A DNA stretch of 23,809 nt from an uncultured Acidimicrobiaceae bacterium (GCA_903919215.1 CAIXHI010000393.1:1-23809), one strand, 5' to 3'. Numbered from the stretch's first letter, positions 15,303 to 23,457 are shown. Notes: generated by a model not told the origin, from the letters alone. Made by a program: numbers and translations.

Positions 15303-18224
15303 TCAGGCCAGTTTCGCCAACTGTTCCGGAGTGACACCGCAGCGGGCGGCGGCGGCGGTCAGCAACGCGTTCACCTCGGCAGGTCGCGGGTTGTTGGCGA
15401 TCCCCATCGCCATCAGGTCTGCTTCGGGCGTGACGGCCAACAGATCATCGGCAGAACACCGGGCGATACCGGAGTCAACGCCGACTGCGACGAGCGCGTC
15501 GTAGAACACGCCAGCGATCAGCCCCGTTGGCCGTTCGGCCGGTCCGGGAGGAAGCGTCGCGTCGGGTGCCAACGATGTGGTCGGCGCGGCGGTGGTGCTG
15601 GCCGGGATCGTGGCCGGTACTTCGATGCTGTCGGTGGTGCGCGCGGCAGCCACTGACGCTGTCTTCTGGTGCACCGCATCGGCCACCATCACCAGACCTC
15701 CAGCCAATGCCGCGACACCGGCCACACCGGCCACCACGGCCCGACGGCGGTGCTGGCCCACCGGGGTTCCCGTGCCCATCACCAGCAAGCGGCGCTCATC
15801 GGCCGCCTTCACGAGTGGCGGCACCACCACGAGCGCGGCCAGTAGTGCGACAGCGATGTTGATCGTGACCACCATGCCGAAGTCGCTGAGCAGTGGCAGG
15901 CTGGAGAACATCAACACGGCGAACCCGCCGAGCGTCGTCAGTGCCGAGGTGAAGAACGCTCGCCCGGTTCGCGCCGCAGCCACATTCGTGCTCTCCGTGG
16001 GGTCGAGCCCACGCCCGCGTTCCTCTGCGTAGCGGTCGATCAACAACACCGAGAACTCGGCGCACGTGGCCACTACCAGTGGCCCGCCGACGGTGGTGAG
16101 CGGGCTGAGGGTGATGCCGAGTGTGCGCACCAGCACTGCAGAGGTGCCCACGGCCAGGCACACCGGCACCATCGTCAACAGACCGCGTACGAGATCGCGA
16201 TAGCGCAGGATCAAGAACGCAGCCACCAGCAGCAGCGCGACGATGGTGAGTTGTGCCCTGTTGGCGGTGATGTTGTCGAGTAGCCCCACACCGACGACGG
16301 CGAGTCCACCCGTCGTCGCCTGTGCGTCCTTGGGCAAGAGCGCCTGACCACCCGGGTCGGCGATCGTCGCGTTCACCTTGTCGATCACCGTCGAACGCAC
16401 TTCCAGCGACGACGGCCCCACCTGGAACAACACCTGCGCAGCGTTGCCGTTGTCGGCCACCATCAGTTGCTGCAGCGAGGTCGGCGCCACCTTGAACGCC
16501 TCCAACATGTCGAGCCCGGTGGGCGGCAGCGACGTGGTGTTCGGTACTTCGATCAACCAGCCAACGGTGGTGGCCAGGCTGGAGGCCTCGGCGAGTTCCT
16601 TGTTCGAACTCAGGGCGGCCTGCACCAACTCGAACTGGAACGCCCCCATTTGGTCGGTGAACACCCCGTTGGACGTGGTCGCAGCACCGGACTCCACCAG
16701 GACGCCGAGCGTGGACGAGAAGCCGGTCTCGCCTTCGAGAGTGCGGATGTTCTTGATTGCAGTACTCGACTGGTTGGCCCAGTTCACCGGATCGCTCTCG
16801 ATCTTCGAGCCACCCTCGACGGACAACCCGATGACCGGGATGGCGACCGCAATGAGCACCAAGGGGAGCACGGTGAACTTCGGCAGCGAGCCGAGGCGAT
16901 GCACGACGGCTTCCACCCACCCCTCGGTGGGGTCCTTGGTGGTCGGCGAGCGCCGCTCACGCGAACCGATCACGGTGGCCGGGAGCACGACACCGGCGAC
17001 CAGCAGCGCCACGATGCCCAACGCCAGCAGCACACCGAAGTCCTGCACCATCGGCACCCGCGAGATCTTGACCGTCAAGAACGCGATGGCGGCGGCGATC
17101 GTCGCGACCAACATCGGCGGTCCGAGGTGCTGCGCCGTCGCTCCCACCGGCCCGGTGGCATGGTCGAGCATCCGCTCTTCCTCGATGCGGTTCTGCATCT
17201 GGATCGCGAACTCGATGCCGAGGCCGATCAGGATCGGCAGTCCGGCGATCGTCACCAGCGACAACTTCGTGCCGGTGAACCCGAACGCGCCGAAACCCCA
17301 GGCCACACCGACCGCCATACCGGCGAGCGGCAGCAGTCGCCAGCGCACCTTGAATGCCACCACCAGGATGACGATCATCACCAGCACAGCAATGGCACCG
17401 AGGGTGAGCATGCCGCCCTGCAGATAGTCGTTGATGTCGGTGAGGAACGTCGGAGTACCGGTGATCATCACCGTCGCGTTGTCCCACGTGCGGCCGCGTA
17501 GCGCGCTCGTCACCGCATCTTGACCCTTGGCCAGATCGTCGAGCGGGGCATTGCCCACCAACACCGTGCCGAAGATGGCGTGCCGCGCATCGGGAATGAA
17601 CGCACGCAGCGCCTTGCGCACCTGCAACTGATCGTCGGCGGGAGCCACCACCACGTTGTCCCCATTGACCGAGAACCCGGTGTTGTCGAACAGCAGGAAC
17701 TTCACCCACTCGGGGTTGTCCAACTTCTGGTCACCGGCGGCGCCGAGGCGCAACGTGGTGAGTAACGCGTCATCCTGACGCAACAGCTTCGACGGGGCGT
17801 CGGGCTCGCGCTCGATCGCTCTGGCGAGGATGCCGCTGGCCACACCCTTGGTGATGAGATCGTTCGTCCACTGCAGCAGTGCCACGGGCGATACCACCGA
17901 GGCCACCACACCCTTGGCGGCCAACAGGGTCGACTCCATGTCGTTCATCTGCTGCACGTTCTTCGTGGTGAACAAATCGACGAGCGTCGACCCCTCGGGC
18001 ACGGTGAACAGCGAGATCACCGTTTCACCACCGAACAACGTCTGATATGCGCGGTTGTCGTTGGCGACCTTCGAGTGCGGGTCGATGTAGCTGTCCTGTC
18101 CCGTCGCGAAGTCGAGCTTGTTCAGCCCGACCGCGAACACCGCCGTAATGACCGCCACGGCCGCCAATGTGGCCATGGTGCGCCGACTCAGCCATTCCCC
18201 CACCGGACGCCACCAGCCAGGCAT
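15303..18224 (-). CDS. MMPL/RND family transporter with an extended exported C-terminal tail
   Basis: 973 residues from ATG 18224, with a strong GAGGGGG ribosome site just ahead. The RND layout is complete and duplicated: TM1 (about 16-36), a first exported domain (37-270), TMs 2-6 (about 272-420), TM7 (about 450-470), a second exported domain (470-655), and TMs 8-12 (about 658-805). Charged residues inside the membrane halves (for example GLGIEFAIQMQNRIEEER, 334-351, and CAEFSVLLIDRYAEER, 721-736) fit the proton-coupled relay. Relatives export lipids or hydrophobic molecules, including the hopanoid-associated HpnN group; the cargo here is unknown. A 13th hydrophobic segment (about 828-848) leads to a Ser/Thr/Pro/Ala linker (857-900) and a small domain of about 72 residues with Cys923 and Cys962. 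The divergent channel gene begins 110 bp away. Confidence 0.9.
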   Translation of the reverse strand: MPGWWRPVGEWLSRRTMATLAAVAVITAVFAVGLNKLDFATGQDSYIDPHSKVANDNRAYQTLFGGETVISLFTVPEGSTLVDLFTTKNVQQMNDMESTLLAAKGVVASVVSPVALLQWTNDLITKGVASGILARAIEREPDAPSKLLRQDDALLTTLRLGAAGDQKLDNPEWVKFLLFDNTGFSVNGDNVVVAPADDQLQVRKALRAFIPDARHAIFGTVLVGNAPLDDLAKGQDAVTSALRGRTWDNATVMITGTPTFLTDINDYLQGGMLTLGAIAVLVMIVILVVAFKVRWRLLPLAGMAVGVAWGFGAFGFTGTKLSLVTIAGLPILIGLGIEFAIQMQNRIEEERMLDHATGPVGATAQHLGPPMLVATIAAAIAFLTVKISRVPMVQDFGVLLALGIVALLVAGVVLPATVIGSRERRSPTTKDPTEGWVEAVVHRLGSLPKFTVLPLVLIAVAIPVIGLSVEGGSKIESDPVNWANQSSTAIKNIRTLEGETGFSSTLGVLVESGAATTSNGVFTDQMGAFQFELVQAALSSNKELAEASSLATTVGWLIEVPNTTSLPPTGLDMLEAFKVAPTSLQQLMVADNGNAAQVLFQVGPSSLEVRSTVIDKVNATIADPGGQALLPKDAQATTGGLAVVGVGLLDNITANRAQLTIVALLLVAAFLILRYRDLVRGLLTMVPVCLAVGTSAVLVRTLGITLSPLTTVGGPLVVATCAEFSVLLIDRYAEERGRGLDPTESTNVAAARTGRAFFTSALTTLGGFAVLMFSSLPLLSDFGMVVTINIAVALLAALVVVPPLVKAADERRLLVMGTGTPVGQHRRRAVVAGVAGVAALAGGLVMVADAVHQKTASVAAARTTDSIEVPATIPASTTAAPTTSLAPDATLPPGPAERPTGLIAGVFYDALVAVGVDSGIARCSADDLLAVTPEADLMAMGIANNPRPAEVNALLTAAAARCGVTPEQLAKLA

Positions 18225-18334
18225 GAAAGACCCCCTCGATACGAAAGATTGAAGCCAAGGTACGACAGCGCGCGCAGTTTCCGTAGAGCCATTCGGCCCG
18301 GATATTGGCGGTGCGATCGGCCATACTCGTGTTC

Positions 18335-19384
18335 ATGGTGGACACCCCATCGGCCGCCTTGTCGATGCCGATCCCGCAGATTTCGATCATGCGCCTGGTG
18401 GCACGGTTCTTACGCGGCCCGTCAATCGCCGCAGTGACACTGCTCGTCATCGCCGCCTCCGGCTACGTCCTCATCGACGGATGGAGCTGGATCGACGGGC
18501 TGTACATGGCGTTCATCACCGTCGGCCAGGTCGGGTTCCAGGAAGTGCACACGCTCGGCACCGCTGGGCGGATCTGGACGATGTGTGTGATCCTGGCTGG
18601 TTTCGCCGTGTTCGTCTATTCGGCCGCATCGCTGACCGCATTGTTTCTGTCGGTCGAGGTGCGGTCGGCCATCAGGGAGACCAGGAGGTCGAAGGTGAGG
18701 TCGCAGATGCACCAGCACGTGGTAGTTGCCGGGTTCGGACGGGTGGGCCGCTCGGCCACGACGGCCGCCATTCGCAGTGGCCGCGCCTGCGTGGTCATCG
18801 ACGAGAACAATGCGTCCGAAGAGATCGTCAGCAACATCGGCGCCGTGTTCTTGCACGGCGACGCGCGCGATGCGACGGTGCTTCGCATGGCTGGTGTCTC
18901 GCGCGCTGCGGCGCTGATCACCAGCCTCGACGATCCGTCGAATGCCGTCGTCGCGCTGACCGCCCGCTCGCTCGCGCCAGACCTCCGAATCGTCTCGCGT
19001 GTCACTGACGTGTCGTGGCGCGAACGCCTCATGCGCGCTGGGGCATCGCACGCTGTCCCCGTCTACGAGAGCATTGGTGCCAGCCTCGCGGCCACCGCCC
19101 TCGACGCCGAAGTGCTCGGCGTGCTGCCCATCCCCGGCACCGACATGCGGGTGGAAGAGATGGAGGTCGGTGCCGAGTCGATCGCTGTCGGCCAAGGGCT
19201 GCGGGCGGTCATGGAGCAGGCCGACGATGTGCACATCCTCGGCCTCAAGCGCGACGAAGGCCTCGTGCGCTGGCACGAGGCCTCCGAGGGATTGCACGTC
19301 GGCGACGTGCTGGTGGTGCTGGGTACAGCACCGGCGTTGGAGCGTCTGATGAGACTGGTGCGCCACGGCTCACGCGATGCGTGA
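18335..19384 (+). CDS. Potassium channel-like protein with RCK (TrkA-N/TrkA-C) domains and atypical pore
   Basis: 349 residues from ATG 18335; a CATACT -10-like element at 18322-18327 would give a leaderless or very short transcript. TTG 18305 and ATG 18365 are alternatives. Layout: first membrane helix (about 31-48), pore helix and loop (51-75), second helix (about 80-106), then a cytoplasmic RCK domain with nucleotide-binding GFGRVG (133-138) followed by an acidic VIDEN at the second strand end, and a TrkA-C-like region after about 265. The pore loop reads FITVGQVGFQEVH (60-72), where potassium channels normally have TVGYGD, so the GYG core is GFQ. Ligand-gated K+ conduction is the family expectation; selectivity is uncertain. 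Confidence 0.83.
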   Translation: MVDTPSAALSMPIPQISIMRLVARFLRGPSIAAVTLLVIAASGYVLIDGWSWIDGLYMAFITVGQVGFQEVHTLGTAGRIWTMCVILAGFAVFVYSAASLTALFLSVEVRSAIRETRRSKVRSQMHQHVVVAGFGRVGRSATTAAIRSGRACVVIDENNASEEIVSNIGAVFLHGDARDATVLRMAGVSRAAALITSLDDPSNAVVALTARSLAPDLRIVSRVTDVSWRERLMRAGASHAVPVYESIGASLAATALDAEVLGVLPIPGTDMRVEEMEVGAESIAVGQGLRAVMEQADDVHILGLKRDEGLVRWHEASEGLHVGDVLVVLGTAPALERLMRLVRHGSRDA

Positions 19385-19393
19385 GCCGTGGCG
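19361..19393. terminator. 15-bp perfect hairpin at the convergent channel/metY boundary
   Basis: CGCCACGGCTCACGC (19361-19375) and its exact reverse complement (19379-19393) are separated by the 3-nt loop GAT. It overlaps the last codons and stop of the channel gene and lies 7 bp beyond the end of metY, so it can serve as a terminator in both directions. No clear T-tract follows on either strand. Confidence 0.65.
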
Positions 19394-19399
19394 ACGTGA

Positions 19400-20710
19400 T
19401 CACTTGACGGCGGCGAAACCCAGTTCGAGGTCGGCGAGGATGTCGTCGATCGATTCCAGTCCCACGCTGAGGCGCACGAGTCCGGGACGCACACCCGAGG
19501 TGGCCTGCTCCTCGGCCGTGAGCTGGCTGTGGGTGGTGCTGGCCGGGTGGATGACCAGGCTGCGCACATCGCCGATGTTGGCCACGTGGCTGTGCAACTG
19601 CAGCGCTTCGACGAACTTCTGCCCGGCCTCTTTGCCGCCGACGATGTCGAACGCGAGGATGCTGCCGTAGCCCTTGCCGCCGCCGTACTTCTTGGCCCGC
19701 TCGTGCCACGGGCTGCTGGGCAGACCGGCGTAGCTGAGGGCCTCGACCTGCGGGTGGTTGACCAGGTAGTTGGCCACCTTGTCGGCGTTCGCGAAGTGGC
19801 GCTCCATGCGCAGGCTGAGCGTCTCCAGCCCCTGCAGGATGAGGAACGCGTTGAACGGCGAGACCGCCATGCCGAGGTCGCGCAGCAACTGAACGCGGGC
19901 CTTGATGATGTACGAGCCAGCGCCGAGGGCCGGCCAGTAGGCCAGACCGTGGTAGCTGGGATCGGGCTCGACGAAGTTCGGGAAGCGGCCGCTGGCGGCG
20001 AAGTCGAACTTGCCGCTGTCGACGATCGCACCAGCGATGGACGTGCCGTGGCCGCCGGCGAACTTGGTGAGGCTGTGGACGACGATGTCGGCACCCCACT
20101 CGATCGGGCGGATGAGGTACGGCGTGGGCACCGTGTTGTCGACGATCAGCGGAATGCCGTGGGCGTGGCCGACAGCGCTGACACCTTCGATGTCGAACAC
20201 ATCGTTCTTCGGGTTCGCCAGCACTTCACCGTAGAACGCCTTGGTGTTCGGACGGATGGCCGACTTCCACTGCTCGACGTCGTGCGGATCGTCGACGAAG
20301 GTCACCTGGATGCCCAGCTTGGGCAGCGTGTAGTGGAACAGGTTGTACGTGCCGCCGTACAGCGACGGGCTGGCGACGATGTGATCGCCCGCCTCGGCGA
20401 GTGTGAGGATTGCAAGCGTCTCCGCTGACTGACCGCTGCTGACCACCAGCGTGCCCGGCAGACCGATGGCGGTCATGACGCCACCTTCCAGCGAGTTGAC
20501 GCGCGACTCGAGCGCCAACTGCGTGGGGTTCATGATGCGGGTGTAGATGTTGCCGACCTCGGCGAGCGCGAACAGGTTCTGCGCGTGGGCCGCGTCACGG
20601 AACTCGTAGCTCGTGGTCTGGTAGATCGGCACCGCTCGTGCGCCGGTGGTCGGGTCGGGCTCGCCGCCGACGTGGATCTGACGTGTTTCGAAACCCCAGG
20701 AGTTGCTCAT
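19400..20710 (-). CDS. metY: O-acetylhomoserine sulfhydrylase (Cys/Met metabolism PLP enzyme)
   Basis: 436 residues, the usual length for MetY (longer than cystathionine gamma-synthase). ATG 20710 gives the canonical start SWGFETRQIHVG. Family motifs are PIYQTTSYEF (28-37), YTRIMNPT (56-63), SSGQSAETLAI (91-101), SLYGGTYNLFHYT (116-128), DNTVPTPYL (191-199), the cofactor lysine Lys216 in VVHSLTKFAGGHG, and VIHPASTTHSQL near the C-terminus. It makes homocysteine directly from O-acetylhomoserine and sulfide in methionine synthesis. An O-succinylhomoserine or cystathionine-type reaction is less likely given length and motifs. A good promoter lies immediately upstream; no SAM riboswitch is visible in the short leader. 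Confidence 0.94.
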   Translation of the reverse strand: MSNSWGFETRQIHVGGEPDPTTGARAVPIYQTTSYEFRDAAHAQNLFALAEVGNIYTRIMNPTQLALESRVNSLEGGVMTAIGLPGTLVVSSGQSAETLAILTLAEAGDHIVASPSLYGGTYNLFHYTLPKLGIQVTFVDDPHDVEQWKSAIRPNTKAFYGEVLANPKNDVFDIEGVSAVGHAHGIPLIVDNTVPTPYLIRPIEWGADIVVHSLTKFAGGHGTSIAGAIVDSGKFDFAASGRFPNFVEPDPSYHGLAYWPALGAGSYIIKARVQLLRDLGMAVSPFNAFLILQGLETLSLRMERHFANADKVANYLVNHPQVEALSYAGLPSSPWHERAKKYGGGKGYGSILAFDIVGGKEAGQKFVEALQLHSHVANIGDVRSLVIHPASTTHSQLTAEEQATSGVRPGLVRLSVGLESIDDILADLELGFAAVK

Positions 20711-20719
20711 AAGCCCGCA

Positions 20720-20748
20720 ACGCTAGCCCGTCAATCCCGACCTATCAA
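20720..20748 (-). promoter_or_regulatory. Promoter of metY
   Basis: On the minus strand TTGATA (20743-20748) and TAGCGT (20720-20725) are separated by exactly 17 bp, and the -10 ends 9 bases before the metY ATG. Transcription would start only a few bases before the ATG, giving a near-leaderless message; this agrees with the lack of a ribosome site ahead of metY. Confidence 0.6.
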
Positions 20749-20755
20749 GTCGGAT

Positions 20756-21274
20756 TTAATCGTGCAGAAAGACACCACTGGGGTGCGCAAGGTTGTTCGA
20801 CTGGTCAACATCGAAGGAGTACACGGCACGGTCCGGGGATTTCAGCACCGAAACCACCGTGCGCTGCGCCTCGGCATGCGCATGCAGATCAGGGTCGAGA
20901 CCACCGCTCTTCCACAGGTGCGGTTCGACGACGGTGAGCAGCGTGTCGCTGGCCTTCAAGGCGCGGACCTCCACCCACGAACCATCTGCGCCGAGCACCG
21001 ACTGAGTTGGCGTGCAGTGGATCACGGCACCGTCGTCGAGTGTCACCGCCAACACCTCCATATCGTGCGACATCCGCCGCGCGTTCAGCAGTCGGGCCAT
21101 GTGCACGCTGCCGTCCTCGTGGATCGCGTAGATCGCGTGGTGCACGCCGCGGTGCAAGTGCTCGACGATGTCGGCGATCGAGGTCTGGTGACCGTCCATC
21201 AACGCCACCTTGGTGTCGCCGCAGATGAAACCCCCGGCCAGATTCGCCGGTTGCGGGTCAATGTGCAGATTCAC
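20756..21274 (-). CDS. Stand-alone intein/Hedgehog-type Hint domain protein, splicing residues degenerate
   Basis: About 172 residues from GTG 21274, 37 bp after the acyltransferase stop; the start is uncertain because no strong ribosome site is visible and the frame stays open to 21361. A 17-residue lead precedes Cys18 in FICGDTKVALMDG, which matches intein block A, with the Cys-Gly-Asp-Thr and xxDG pattern. DDGAVIHCTPTQSVLGADGSWVEV (in two stretches, about 80-102) matches block B, but the usual His of TxxH is Gln91. The end, VYSFDVDQSNNLAHPSGVFL then His-Asp, matches blocks F and G, but the splicing Asn is Asp172 and the stop codon follows at once, so there is no C-extein or +1 nucleophile. 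No endonuclease domain is present. It cannot splice in the standard way; hydrolysis or N-terminal cleavage, or a domesticated fold, remain possible. Confidence 0.72.
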   Translation of the reverse strand: MNLHIDPQPANLAGGFICGDTKVALMDGHQTSIADIVEHLHRGVHHAIYAIHEDGSVHMARLLNARRMSHDMEVLAVTLDDGAVIHCTPTQSVLGADGSWVEVRALKASDTLLTVVEPHLWKSGGLDPDLHAHAEAQRTVVSVLKSPDRAVYSFDVDQSNNLAHPSGVFLHD

Positions 21275-21311
21275 AGGCGAGAATCTCTCACACCGCAGTC
21301 GCTGGCGCAGA

Positions 21312-23252
21312 TCAAGGACACGAACCGCGAGCAGCAGCCAACAGCATGCGGCCGAAGTCACCGTCCAACTCGGTCAGCCATCTCTCCTGCGACACGTGCA
21401 GCCCGTCCTTACGGAGTCCGGTATCGCCAGCGGCTTCTCGACGAAGGACATCGGCACCAAAGTCGATCACACAGAGTTGGGGCTCGGAGAGCTGACGCAC
21501 CGTCGCATCGATGAGATCGCTGTCGACATGCCCCCACGGCTGGTCGGGGTGTGTGGAGTAGTACCACGGTGCCGGGCTGGCGGCCAGTAGCCACACGATG
21601 TGCCGCACACCGCGAGCGACCAGATCGTCGACGAACGACCGATAGTCGCGCAGACGCTGCGCTGCGTAGTCCGCATCCGTCGGGAGGAGATGACGACCGC
21701 TGATGTCGTCGATGCGCTCAACGGTGTCGGGCAGCGTGATGAGCACCACGGCGAGATCAGGGGTCGCATGCTGGAACACCGTGTCGAGGTCGGGGCCGAG
21801 CGCATTGTCGCACGACCGGCGGAACGCGCCGTCGGTGTCGCCCGCCAACTTCGATCCGACCATCAGGCCGCAGCCCGGACGGGCAACGCTCTCCAACTGC
21901 AGCAGCGTGGGGTGGGCGGATGCCCAGTCGAGCAGGCCGAGCGCAAGGGTGAATGCAGTCGAGTCGCCGGCAACAAGGATGCGCGTCGGGCGAGTCGTTG
22001 CGCTCACGGATCCAGGGACGGTGGCTCCGGACTCCACGGCGGGCAGCGCGTCGAACCCGTGGATGCTCGGCAGCGGAGCAAAGGTGAGTTCATCGGCGCT
22101 GCGCACCGGAACCACAACGCCAACCGCCACCACGACGACCACCGCCGTCGCGCTGACCACAAACGTGCGTACGGGCACGGTGCGGGCATGCCGGATCGGA
22201 CGCTCGAGCATGAAGTACGACAGCAACGACACCGCCAAGGTGACTGCGGCCCGCAGCCCGAACAGAGCGCCGCCGGTAAGACCCGTCCGCGCGGAGTCGA
22301 TCACCAGGAACACTGGCCAGTGGTACAGGTAGACACCGAAGCTGACGCGCCCGAGCGCGACCAGCGGCCGCCATGAACATGCGGCAGTGATCGGTCCGGG
22401 CCGTTGGAGGCCGAGCACCAGAGCGGCACTCCCCAACGCGAACAGCGGCAACGCGCCGGCGTAGGCCGGACCGGTGCTGCGCGGCCAACTGATAGCCGCC
22501 CACAGCACCACGCCGAACCCGACGAAGGAGAGCAGCCGATACGGAATCCATGCCGGAAACCGTCCCACCCAGACTGCGAGCGTCGCCCCGATCAGGATCT
22601 CGGCGAGCCGTGCCGGAGTCGACCAGTAGGCGGCGTTGCCACCCCAGTGCGAGGCAATCAGCCATGGTGCGGTGCACGACACCGCGGTGACCGCGGTGAT
22701 CACCATTCGACGCGTACTCGGCCGTCTGGCGACGGCGAACAGTCCCGCCATGGCAAAGGGCCACACCCAGTAGAACTGCTCCTCGATCGACAGCGACCAG
22801 AAGTGCGCCACCAACCCATCCCCACCCTGCGCTCCGAGCAACTGCGCATACGACGTTCCGCTGAACAACGCCCGCCAGTTGTAGACCTGCAAGGCCGCTG
22901 CCGCGACATCGCCGCGCAAGCGTGACGAGGTGGGAAGCGTGTTCGTTGCCGCCAACAGGCACACCGCAACCAGACACACGGCCGATGCTGGCAGCAGTCG
23001 CTTCAGCCGGCGGGCGTAGAACGCACTCGGCGAGATACGACCGTGTGCCGCGTGTTCCTGCACCAGCAACGACGTGATGAGGAACCCCGAGAGGGTGAAG
23101 AACACCGAGACCCCGACGTAGCCGCCCGACATCCACGAGAACCCCTGGTGAAACAACAGCACCAACACGACAGCGAGCGCACGAACTCCGTCGAGTGCTG
23201 GCTGGTAGCCGAGGCGACCGACGGGGACGCCATCATCACGTTGTGCGTCCAT
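21312..23252 (-). CDS. OafA/YrhL-type membrane acyltransferase with C-terminal SGNH domain
   Basis: 646 residues from ATG 23252 (weak GAGG about 12 bases ahead). The N-terminal acyltransferase-3 domain (about 14-382) has some ten membrane helices and the family motifs LDGVRALAVVLVLLFHQGF (20-38) with catalytic His35, GGYVGVSVFFTLSGFLIT (43-60), FYARRLKRLLPA (78-89), and HFWSLSIEEQFYWVWP (150-165). A linker (383-423) leads to an exported SGNH hydrolase-like domain with VAGDSTAF (nucleophile Ser431) and the C-terminal DGLH (Asp616, His619). Such two-domain proteins transfer acetyl or other acyl groups across the membrane onto surface sugars or peptidoglycan. The acceptor is unknown; no glycan cluster is present in the window. 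Confidence 0.92.
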   Translation of the reverse strand: MDAQRDDGVPVGRLGYQPALDGVRALAVVLVLLFHQGFSWMSGGYVGVSVFFTLSGFLITSLLVQEHAAHGRISPSAFYARRLKRLLPASAVCLVAVCLLAATNTLPTSSRLRGDVAAAALQVYNWRALFSGTSYAQLLGAQGGDGLVAHFWSLSIEEQFYWVWPFAMAGLFAVARRPSTRRMVITAVTAVSCTAPWLIASHWGGNAAYWSTPARLAEILIGATLAVWVGRFPAWIPYRLLSFVGFGVVLWAAISWPRSTGPAYAGALPLFALGSAALVLGLQRPGPITAACSWRPLVALGRVSFGVYLYHWPVFLVIDSARTGLTGGALFGLRAAVTLAVSLLSYFMLERPIRHARTVPVRTFVVSATAVVVVVAVGVVVPVRSADELTFAPLPSIHGFDALPAVESGATVPGSVSATTRPTRILVAGDSTAFTLALGLLDWASAHPTLLQLESVARPGCGLMVGSKLAGDTDGAFRRSCDNALGPDLDTVFQHATPDLAVVLITLPDTVERIDDISGRHLLPTDADYAAQRLRDYRSFVDDLVARGVRHIVWLLAASPAPWYYSTHPDQPWGHVDSDLIDATVRQLSEPQLCVIDFGADVLRREAAGDTGLRKDGLHVSQERWLTELDGDFGRMLLAAARGSCP

Positions 23253-23320
23253 GCTCTTGCGGCCACCTCAGGTCGGCCCGATCGTATCGGCGCCACCTGG
23301 TACGCACGGGAAAAAGCAAC

Positions 23321-23350
23321 GTGCCCGCACTCCATGCGGAGTGCGGGCAC
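23321..23350 (-). terminator. Intrinsic terminator downstream of ilvC
   Basis: GTGCCCGCACTC (23321-23332) and GAGTGCGGGCAC (23339-23350) form a perfect 12-bp stem with a CATGCG loop. On the minus strand it is followed by GTTGC and then five T residues (23312-23316), the normal layout of a Rho-independent terminator for the leftward ilvC gene. It also insulates the acyltransferase gene that follows. Confidence 0.85.
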
Positions 23351-23363
23351 ATCACAGTGGCAG

Positions 23364-23457
23364 GTCAGCCGCCGCTGACGTCGGCGACGTGCCCAATGGC
23401 CTCGCTGCGCTCGGCAGGTCGCCGCGCTGTGCGTCAGCCGCCGCTGACGTCGGCGAC
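23364..23457. repeat. 25-bp direct repeat: duplicate of the ilvC 3' end
   Basis: 23364-23388 and 23433-23457 are identical over 25 bases, 69 bp apart. The second copy is the real end of ilvC (last seven codons VADVSGG plus TGA, minus strand); the first is a non-coding duplicate between the gene and its terminator. Each copy contains GTCAGC-CGCC-GCTGAC, a 6-bp stem with a 4-nt loop. The 44 bp between them is not repeated. Confidence 0.93.

Noticed and set aside
20711..20760. SAM riboswitch ahead of metY
   Set aside because: The distance from promoter to ATG is only a few bases, leaving no room for an aptamer.
20756..21361. Longer start (GTG 21361) for the Hint protein
   Set aside because: It would overlap the acyltransferase 3' end by about 50 bp, and the added residues look like out-of-phase reading of that gene; not excluded.
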